12,809 bases of DNA, from NCBI GenBank assembly GCA_951394045.1, contig CATOAN010000035.1:1-12809 (forward strand), in the 5' to 3' direction. Position numbers and translations under genes: made by a program. Below the pieces are notes generated by a model, which did no database searches, was not told where the DNA came from, and saw only the letters and a list, made by a program, of their open reading frames with translations. Of this stretch, positions 1 to 6,056 are shown piece after piece. How positions within the stretch are numbered: the first letter of the stretch is position 1; the number at the start of each line of letters is the position of its first letter. The DNA is from Nitzschia sp. DOCU1 (lineage: Eukaryota; Bacillariophyta; Bacillariophyceae; Bacillariales; Bacillariaceae).

Positions 1-379
1 CTTCTCTCTAAGAGAAATTGCATCCCATGGTCATTATTGAACGCACATTATCCAAGTGAAAGTACAGCAGATGGTCTTCTTAATTATACTTGTGCCTTGT
101 GAAAGTTCCGGTAGTTATGTAATGCCACAATAACAGTGTATTGGACCGAATCCGAACAGTTCCATGCTTCTCCGTACAACGAACTATGCCTACAACACAA
201 TAATGCGAACTCCCAATCTCCCGAACCCCGAATAGAATAGTTCTCAAACGGCGGCGGCGTTTTGCGTCCAAAAAAGATACGGATCCATCACATTGACGGG
301 CATCGGTCATTCTTCACCAGGAACACAGCACATATCCCATTTTGCTTTTGATCGACAAAGCAGCTACCACCCATTCACC
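1..379. other. 5' flank and presumed promoter/5'UTR of the HCP gene
   Basis: No convincing gene is seen here. The reading frame of the downstream gene is open back to 293 but has no ATG before 380 (the codon at 293 is TTG), so this part is taken as 5' leader. Transcription start and TATA-like elements cannot be fixed by eye. A short GC-rich run (GGCGGCGGCG, about 249-258) lies about 120 bp before the start codon. A minus-strand frame over 80-310 shows no recognisable protein. Confidence 0.4.
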
Positions 380-2316
380 ATGTTTCATCGACTTGCCGTC
401 AAAGCTTTACCTCGTGCGTTTGCTACTGCTACTGCTGCTGGCAGAAAAGCAGCCCCACTCACTCGTATGGCAATCCAACGCACGGCCTTGCCGGCACTGG
501 CGGCTACTCGATCGTCGTCGTTGTTCTTTTCTACGGCGGCTGCCCAAGAAATTACGAATCCTGACATGTTTTGTCGTCAATGTGAACAAACCAAAGATCA
601 TTATGCTTGTACTACAGTCGGTGTTTGTGGCAAATCTGCCGAAACGTCGGCCGTCCAAGATACTTTGGTGCATTTAGTCAAGAGTGTCGCTGTATGGGCC
701 GTGGCCGCTCGTGAGGCCGGTGCATCGGCCGCCGACTTGAAAGACACCAATGTGTGGACTCTTCAAGCGACCTTTTCGACTCTGACCAATGTCAACTTTT
801 CGGAAGATCGTATTTGCGATTACATTCGTCAAGGTACCGACTTGCAAAGTAAATTGCAACGCCTGGTCAAATCCAAGGGAGGCAAGGAACCTGACTTGGA
901 AATTGCCAATCTTCATTTGAACGGCCTGAGCAATGAAGAATTGGAAGAGTTTGGACACTTTGTGGGTGTTCCTGCTCGAGCCAAACTCATGGGGCAAGAA
1001 GATTGCTTTTCCTTGAATGAAATTGCCACCTATGGCATTAAAGGCGCGTGTGCCTATGCCGCTCATTGTTATCAATTAGGCAAAATGGATGACAACATCA
1101 TGGCAGGCCTCCACCAAGTCTTGGCCAAATTAGCTTCCAATGAACCCGATTTGGAAGGCTTGCTGGCCAATGCCCTCAAAGTAGGAGAATTGAATGCAGG
1201 CATCTTGGCCATGCTGGACGATGCTCATGCGTCCAGCTTTGGAGTGCCCGGCCCCACTCAAGTCAAAATGAGTGCCACGGAAGGCAAGTGCATTCTCATT
1301 TCAGGACACGACTTGAAAGATCTCGAGGCCTTGTTGAAACAAACAGAGGGTACTGGTGTGAATGTGTATACGCACGGCGAAATGTTGCCCGCTCATGCAT
1401 ATCCCGAACTCCGCAAATACAAGCATTTGGTGGGCAATTATGGTACCGCCTGGCAAAATCAAAAGTTTGAATTTGCCGGATTTCCAGGTCCCGTCATTGT
1501 CACTACCAACTGTATTGTGGCACCTCGAAAAATCTACAAAGATCGAATCTACACCATGAATGAAGTAGGATTTGATGGTGTCAACCATATCGGTCCAGAC
1601 CGAGACTTTTCTCAAGTCATTCAACAAGCCTTGGAATGCAAGGGATTTCCTCGTACCGTCGATCCACCAGATTACCATACGGTAGGATTCAATCATCGCG
1701 CCGTATTGCCATTGGCGGGACAAGTCATTGAAGCAGTCCAGAGTGGAGCTCTGTCGAGAATTGTATTGATTGGAGGATGTGATGGATCTCAATGGGATCG
1801 AAAGTGAGTCTTGTATATTGTATCGTTGCTATTGCGGTCTAACACCACTCAAGTCTCACAACTTTCTTTCTTTTTTTCTTTTGTAGTTACTTTACCGACT
1901 TGGCCGAAGAATTGCCTACGGATACTCTCCTCTTGACGTTGGGTTGTGCCAAGAATCGATTCATTCATTCCGAAAAACTATTGGGTCAAACCTTGGCCAA
2001 TGGTATGCCACGCATCTTAGACATGGGTCAATGCAATGATTCCTACTCGGCTGTGGTGGTGGCTACCGAACTCGCCAAGGCCTTGAATTGTGGTGTCAAT
2101 GATTTGCCCTTGAGTTTGGCACTCTCGCATTTGGAACAAAAGGCTGCCGCTGTCTTGTTGACCTTGTTGCACATGGGCGTCAAGAATATTCGATTGGGTC
2201 CTTCCTTGCCAGCCTATGTGACGCCAGGTGTACTCGATGTGTTGGTCAAGAATTACAATATCATGCCTACGGGTAATGTGGAAGAAGATGTCAAGAATAT
2301 CATGGCGGGAAAATAA
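380..2316 (+). CDS. HCP: Hybrid cluster protein (hydroxylamine/NO reductase), mitochondrial; join(380..1803,1887..2316)
   Basis: Spliced product of 617 residues. HCP is an Fe-S/Fe-S-O enzyme that reduces hydroxylamine to ammonia in vitro and, in bacteria, reduces NO to N2O and protects against nitrosative stress. Residues 1-60 are rich in Ala/Arg/Ser/Thr, almost without acids, and end in a LFFSTAAAQ-like stretch, as in mitochondrial presequences. The mature protein starts near M63. An N-terminal cluster motif C65-X2-C68-X8-C77-X5-C83 has the spacing of the Desulfovibrio-type [4Fe-4S] class, not the longer spacing of the E. coli-type class. By spacing, the hybrid-cluster ligands are H310, E334, C378 (TTNC), C467 (GGCDG, the persulfide position), C495 (GCAK), C524 (GQCND) and E558 (LEQK); all are present. 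The ATG at 380 is the first in frame, in an ACCATG context. The intron makes horizontal contamination unlikely. No reductase partner (Hcr-like) is in the window. An active enzyme is inferred, and the mitochondrial location is a prediction. Confidence 0.95.
1804..1886 (+). other. Spliceosomal intron (83 nt, phase 2) in the HCP gene
   Basis: The donor is GTGAGT at 1804-1809 and the acceptor is TTTTGTAG ending at 1886. A CTAAC branch-point-like element lies at 1839-1843, 44 nt before the acceptor, followed by a pyrimidine-rich tract (about 1861-1884). Splicing joins AA to T to make Asn475 and restores the family sequence DRNYFTDLAEELP. Unspliced, the frame stops at TGA 1805-1807, two codons after an otherwise perfect HCP reading frame. 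This is the only intron seen in the window. Confidence 0.93.
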
Positions 2317-2400
2317 AAATGGCGCGAGAAACGACGATCATAGACTATCTATAAACTAAGACTACGAGCTTGCATGTGACGCGTCATTCTAGCTAGTGCG
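2317..2400. other. Short spacer between convergent HCP and methyltransferase genes
   Basis: Only 84 bp separate the two stop codons, so the 3'UTRs probably overlap. The spacer contains a perfect 10-bp palindrome, TGACGCGTCA (2377-2386). A hairpin AGCTAG-TGCG-CTAGCT (2391-2406) covers the stop codon of the minus-strand gene. Either may be chance; no consensus poly(A) signal is obvious. Confidence 0.4.
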
Positions 2401-3780
2401 CTAGCTTACTCTTGTACTATCGGTCGTAGTTTCGTCTTGTATGGAGGGACCCATTGTAGTAGGAGCGTTCTTGCCCACTTCTAGACAGTACAATGTCTCA
2501 CCAGCAGCAGCAGAATTGGGTTCTGCGGATGATGATGATGATGATGATGACAATGGTCCTTTCCAATACAAGACTTTGTTGCGTCCGGCAAAGGGCAAAA
2601 AATCCACCTCCACATTGGGCGTCTTTTCCAATAGATATCGACAAAGAGCATGTACGGTTCGAACGGGATCCCCTCCTCGAAGCGTCCGATGAGGAAAGAC
2701 CTTGGTCATGACACAACACGGCAATACCGCAAAGGGCTTGCCTAACCTGAGCGCTAAATCCACGAGAGCTTCGGTAGCTTCATCAGGATGCAAACCCACT
2801 ACAATGGAACAATTCCGTATCCTTTCTGCCGTTGCTGTTGTTGTTGTTGCTGTCAAAAGGGCACTACCATCTCCCACCAATGGTTCTGCCACAATATCAA
2901 TACCTAGTCGTGGTTCCCCAAAGATTGGTTTGGGATCCAAAATGGTACATTTGGTAATGCCTAGCTTGTGCAACGCCAAACTCAATTTGCCATTGCCACC
3001 GGCGACATCCAATACACCCGACCCTTCATTCAAGCGATCCATACCAAACATCTGGACTAACCACTTGGCAAAATGTAGGTGGCGCGTCAATCGATCTTTT
3101 AATTCCGATTGCTGAATGGTTAACAAATCTTCTTGATCGGCCGAAAATAGTAAAGGAGATGTTGACGGCGACGATACTGCGTCGTCTGTAGAAGAAGCAG
3201 TAGCAGCAGTGCTGTTGTTGGGGTCCACAATTGTCACAAACTCTCCCGGCAAATCGAGACATTTGATTCCTCTCTTGTTATGTGTCAAGTAGTCCTTGGC
3301 GTTGCCGAGTGGCAATTTCACCACTACTTGCAGGCCAAAGAGTTCGTGCCGTAACCATCCCGTCGTATAAGGTTTGCCTTTGGAGCGTCGTTCCTCGGCA
3401 ATCGAAGAAGGAACCATTGCATGAAACAATTCATGGACATTTTGGCGTACCATGACAAAACATCGTTCCCCTTTTTTCAACAACAATTCTTGTTGGTTCA
3501 CCATGACACGTTGTTGAATGTCGCCTTCCAAAACGGCATAACGGGGATCAAAAAATTTGGACTTGTCCACGTCCATGTAGACATGGTACCAACCATCATT
3601 ATCATCACTAGAGGAGACACGTTCTTGGTTGGTCGTCGCTTTGGTGGTAGTAGTTGTAGTCGAGTCGTCGTGGACATTGTCGTTGTTGGTGGTTGCCCTT
3701 TGAATGGTGTCAGCACAAGAGGATGGTTTCGTAGCAGTACTAGTAGCTCCTGGTGTCGTTGGGGGCGTCGTCGTCGCCAT
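2401..3780 (-). CDS. SAM-dependent methyltransferase-domain protein (Methyltransf_32-like), substrate unknown
   Basis: 459 residues, single exon, ATG in a good GCCATGG context. Residues 1-60 are Thr/Ser/Asp-rich low complexity. Residues 63-185 form a globular domain (WYHVYMDVDKSKFFDPRYAV...) that I cannot name. The Rossmann methyltransferase core begins near residue 233 (RHLHFAKWLV). It has motif I, VLDVAGGNGKLS (256-267), for SAM, an acidic/Pro LDPKP (281-285) at the end of strand 2, then GLHPDEATE (329-337), PFAVLPCCVM (349-358) and a terminal GRNKVLYW (399-406). The GxHPDxATE, PCCV and GRNxVLYW combination is, as I recall, that of a widespread uncharacterised eukaryotic family placed in the Methyltransf_32 type. 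A Thr/Ala run (309-318) interrupts the core, and a Ser8 run (411-418) follows it. Family assignment is from motifs; substrate and location are unknown. It is divergent from the small secretory gene and convergent with HCP. Confidence 0.85.
   Translation of the reverse strand: MATTTPPTTPGATSTATKPSSCADTIQRATTNNDNVHDDSTTTTTTKATTNQERVSSSDDNDGWYHVYMDVDKSKFFDPRYAVLEGDIQQRVMVNQQELLLKKGERCFVMVRQNVHELFHAMVPSSIAEERRSKGKPYTTGWLRHELFGLQVVVKLPLGNAKDYLTHNKRGIKCLDLPGEFVTIVDPNNSTAATASSTDDAVSSPSTSPLLFSADQEDLLTIQQSELKDRLTRHLHFAKWLVQMFGMDRLNEGSGVLDVAGGNGKLSLALHKLGITKCTILDPKPIFGEPRLGIDIVAEPLVGDGSALLTATTTTATAERIRNCSIVVGLHPDEATEALVDLALRLGKPFAVLPCCVMTKVFPHRTLRGGDPVRTVHALCRYLLEKTPNVEVDFLPFAGRNKVLYWKGPLSSSSSSSSAEPNSAAAGETLYCLEVGKNAPTTMGPSIQDETTTDSTRVS
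2528..2550. repeat. (GAT)7 microsatellite inside the methyltransferase CDS
   Basis: Seven uninterrupted GAT units (2528-2548) plus GA. On the coding (minus) strand it is (ATC/TCA)n and encodes most of a Ser8 run after the conserved GRNKVLYW motif. Length variation here would change only the disordered tail, in steps of one residue. Confidence 0.9.
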
Positions 3781-3890
3781 GGCAGTGCTTCATACTTTCT
3801 TAGACTACTGTATGTTCCATCCCACTTTCCAGTAGGGTCACAAGCTATGAAATCCGGATAGCCAGCAGCCATCCCGTCAATCAAGATTCC

Positions 3891-3955
3891 TTCCCGCGAA
3901 CGTCATGGTCATCGCGATGCGGAAAATGAATGGTGGTAGCAAGACTTCCCGCCAA
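3891..3955. promoter_or_regulatory. Pair of E2F-core-like sites upstream of the methyltransferase gene
   Basis: TTCCCGCGAA at 3891-3900 and TTCCCGCCAA at 3946-3955 lie 111 and 166 bp upstream of the minus-strand ATG at 3780. Each contains the heptamer TTCCCGC, which matches seven of eight positions of the E2F/DP consensus WTTSSCSS. Function is inferred only from sequence. Confidence 0.25.
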
Positions 3956-4335
3956 CCGTTGGCTGGTGGCCATGGTTGTCAAGATTGGTGTCCAATCGGC
4001 TGATTGATTTGATCGTTGTTTTTGGGATTTGCGTCGATTTTGTGAGCTCAAAGGGCGGGCTTCCAAGTGTTCCGTAAAGAAGGTGGTGTCACAGAGAAGT
4101 CCACGGCACTGGAGAAGGGCCTGTTTCCATAGCGAACACCAATCAGACTCCGCGATAGGCCATCATCGGCATCACAAAGGGTTGACGCTGCGGGACATCT
4201 GTCACAAGCGTTGAAGGCGGGGGCAATCACGATATTGGTACGTGGCACTCGAATTCCATCGAACACGTGGCAAGGACTTTGCACCCTTCAACAACAACAA
4301 AGAGGGTCGGACGATTCAAATCACGTGCTTTGAAA

Positions 4336-4349
4336 TTTAGCGCGGGAAT
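4336..4349. promoter_or_regulatory. E2F-core-like site upstream of the small secretory gene
   Basis: TTTAGCGCGGGAAT; read on the minus strand, ATTCCCGC fits WTTSSCSS completely. It lies about 180 bp before the ATG at 4526 and just after a CACGTG palindrome at 4322-4327. This is a sequence match only; a single match of this degeneracy is expected by chance in a region this long. Confidence 0.25.
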
Positions 4350-4525
4350 GGCCAAAAGGATGAAGTACGCAAGATCGGATGGTCGTACGTCTTCCACCTC
4401 AAAACATGCAAGATTATTTGTTGGACGACGACGAATGAGCATGGATGAATGGCTGAATCCACGGTATTCGTTTACGTCGGCAAATGCAATTTCACCGATA
4501 CCGCGACTGGACAATGCACTACAAG

Positions 4526-4987
4526 ATGAGGCCCTCGCTACTTGGGGTGGTAGGGGCAAGGTGGATGCTGGTACCTGCGGTAATATTCTTCCTTCTTGCA
4601 GTAGCTAGTTCTTCCGCTTCCACCAATGACTGCGTCCCCGAGTTTGGCAAATGCGTCATGCCGCGGGATTGCTGCGAAGGTCTATCGTGCATTGCTGGGG
4701 AGTGGCAATACACGACCGATAGTACATGCTTGTCGCCCAAGTCGGCGCAAATAGAGCAACTTCACTTGACGGCCGAACAGCGCCAAGAACTCTTGGCCGC
4801 CTTTTATCAAAACGTTGGGGCTACAAAGTCTGTGCAAGACTTGGAGTATCTGTTGAAAAAGTATCGGGGTAAATTCCCGGCCTTGGTCCTGAAACTCGAA
4901 CGAAAATACAAGACTACCTTTGATCTAGCACTTGCAAAGGATGGCGGGGCTGGAAGTGCCACTGCACCATCATCCGAGGAGCTGTGA
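4526..4987 (+). CDS. Small secretory/ER protein: signal peptide, six-Cys knottin-like domain, helical KY motif, C-terminal SEEL
   Basis: 153 residues from the ATG at 4526. In-frame ATGs at 4484 and 4514 would add 14 or 4 residues; 4526 is preferred because it puts the hydrophobic core nearest a compact signal peptide and has A at -3. Residues 1-32 look like a signal peptide (R12, core LVPAVIFFLLAVA, cleavage near SSSAS). Six cysteines follow: C36-X6-C43-X5-C49-C50-X4-C55-X12-C68. This falls within the inhibitor-cystine-knot spacing (an adjacent CC pair in the middle), a fold used by many secreted peptides of unrelated function. Residues 82-128 are predicted helical, with AFY (92-94), KKYRGK (111-116) and LERKY (124-128). 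They resemble a short FY...K...KYxGK...L...KY motif that I recall from protist proteins. The last four residues, SEEL, fit the PROSITE ER-retention pattern [KRHQSA]-[DENQ]-E-L. Function is unknown; there is no basis for calling it a toxin. Confidence 0.75.
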   Translation: MRPSLLGVVGARWMLVPAVIFFLLAVASSSASTNDCVPEFGKCVMPRDCCEGLSCIAGEWQYTTDSTCLSPKSAQIEQLHLTAEQRQELLAAFYQNVGATKSVQDLEYLLKKYRGKFPALVLKLERKYKTTFDLALAKDGGAGSATAPSSEEL

Positions 4988-5417
4988 GGAGCGTGGGTGA
5001 TGCCGATTGGAAGTATGAGAAGATGCCGAATCCTCCTTTCCCTGGATTTGTTGCCCAATGGATCCACGCAATGAATTGTTGCTTCACAGGTTGGAGAGTT
5101 CTTCTGACTTCTGTCGTTTGCTTCCTGGTTGCGTCATCACTCCTCAATGAGGGAGACACCCATCGAGAATGTTTCAATCGGCTGGCACCTATCCAACAGT
5201 CAGGCCCAACAAACTGTTTACGAAAGTATAAACTCTTTCAATGGTAAAACCTTGCTATGCTATGTCATGCTATGCGCTTGAAAGACTGCAAGAAAGAGTT
5301 TTACGGCTGCTCTCAGCAGAGATGTAAAGTACGGACCAGATCTATGGAAGCTTTGGATTACGTTTGATTCCATTGGATCGAAGCATGTTGATGGGCAGTC
5401 AGCGTTGCGCATACAGA

Positions 5418-5447
5418 GTCGTTATACGGTGTTACTTGTATGACGGC
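5418..5447. repeat. Hairpin-forming inverted repeat, 10-bp stem
   Basis: 5418-5427 pairs with 5438-5447 (eight Watson-Crick and two G-T/U pairs) around a 10-base loop. No terminator-like T-run follows. Function unknown. Confidence 0.5.
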
Positions 5448-5474
5448 AGATGCCGCTCCTAATAGCTACTACGA

Positions 5475-5491
5475 CAGGCCTCGGCGGCCTG
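5475..5491. repeat. GC-rich perfect hairpin, 6-bp stem and 5-base loop
   Basis: CAGGCC (5475-5480), loop TCGGC, GGCCTG (5486-5491). A compact and stable stem for its size. No conserved element is recognised. Confidence 0.55.
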
Positions 5492-5592
5492 CAATGTACT
5501 ACTCAGGGACTGCCGGCGGTACTCCATATTTTATTAAGTGCTGCATCCTACAGTAATAAGAATACAACACAAGTGTCATCCCAAACTATGTA

Positions 5593-5659
5593 GGGAGCCC
5601 AGCCACAAGGTTAAATCACTCTATTCTCGATAGCAACAGCATTGTGGGCTATTCCTCCC
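5593..5659. repeat. Imperfect long hairpin
   Basis: GGGAG (5593-5597) pairs with CTCCC (5655-5659), and AGCCACAA (5601-5608) pairs with TTGTGGGCT (5642-5650) with one bulged base. A small internal loop separates the stems and the apical loop is about 33 bases. It could be a structured RNA or an old mobile-element end; nothing decides between these. Confidence 0.45.
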
Positions 5660-5681
5660 GCCCGGACCTCGAGTTTGACCG

Positions 5682-5703
5682 GTTAATAGCTTACTCTATT
5701 AAC
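5682..5703. repeat. AT-rich perfect hairpin, 8-bp stem
   Basis: GTTAATAG (5682-5689), loop CTTACT, CTATTAAC (5696-5703). It lies about 350 bp before the start codon of the large gene. No function can be assigned. Confidence 0.5.
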
Positions 5704-6056
5704 TAGGTATGTAACATAGTTATGTAAATGCGTAGTTGTCGCGCCAATTTGGGATGCCGCCTCCGGAACCTCCAAAAGTGCCCGGCCGGCGCTCGGCGTC
5801 ATTGCCGCCTTGGCAGCAGGTCGCTTTCAAAAAAATCCGAGTCATTGGCCTGCGTTGAATGATGCCAAGCAGCAATCCCACTTTCTCGAGTGGCTCTCGT
5901 CGAATAGGTATCATTGCGTTATTATCCTTCTCACAAAGAACCACAAACAAGCAAGATAGTTATTAGTCTTGGAGGGAAATTCAAGTCGGATAGTGTTGAT
6001 AACCACTTAGCCGATTTGTGTTGTTTGGCTTGAGAAGCAAAAGTGCTCTCAGGAGA

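Larger units (their letters stand above)
3781..4525. other. Divergent intergenic region between methyltransferase and small secretory gene
   Basis: About 745 bp without a convincing gene. Several open frames of 60-113 codons exist on both strands, but they overlap each other, have no recognisable domain and lack consistent coding character. It presumably carries both promoters. Points seen: three copies of TTCCCGC/GCGGGAA (listed separately) and two CACGTG palindromes (4264-4269 and 4322-4327). An unrecognised small gene or an upstream exon cannot be ruled out. Confidence 0.4.
4988..6056. other. Intergenic region of about 1.07 kb with several inverted repeats; no convincing gene
   Basis: Follows the small secretory gene and leads into the 1503-residue gene, so it should hold a 3'UTR, a promoter and a 5'UTR. 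A frame at 4984-5247 contains a hydrophobic stretch but no supporting signal. No tRNA or rRNA signature was found. Between 5230 and 5703 there are five inverted repeats close together, four of them listed separately. The fifth is a 10-bp perfect pair, AAACTCTTTC (5230-5239) and GAAAGAGTTT (5292-5301). The fifth pair flanks a GCTATG-repeat stretch (5254-5274). Confidence 0.4.

Noticed and set aside
293..379. Open frame extending the HCP gene upstream of 380
   Set aside because: The codon at 293 is TTG and no in-frame ATG occurs before 380. The ATG at 380 has an ACC context and begins a typical presequence.
4264..4327. Two CACGTG palindromes as a bHLH/bZIP regulatory module
   Set aside because: Hexamers of this kind are common by chance, and nothing else supports regulation through them; mentioned only in the intergenic entry.
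4227..4608. Frames on both strands in the divergent promoter region (110 and 113 codons)
   Set aside because: They overlap each other and the start of the secretory gene, with no recognisable motif and no sign of coding bias.
4631..4732. Reading the six-cysteine domain as a toxin
   Set aside because: The knottin framework is shared by many non-toxic secreted proteins, and the SEEL end and helical C-terminal part argue for an ER-resident protein.
4984..5247. 87-codon frame with a hydrophobic segment, just after the small secretory gene
   Set aside because: It overlaps the stop of the preceding gene, has no signal-peptide order or homology I recognise, and is more likely 3'UTR.
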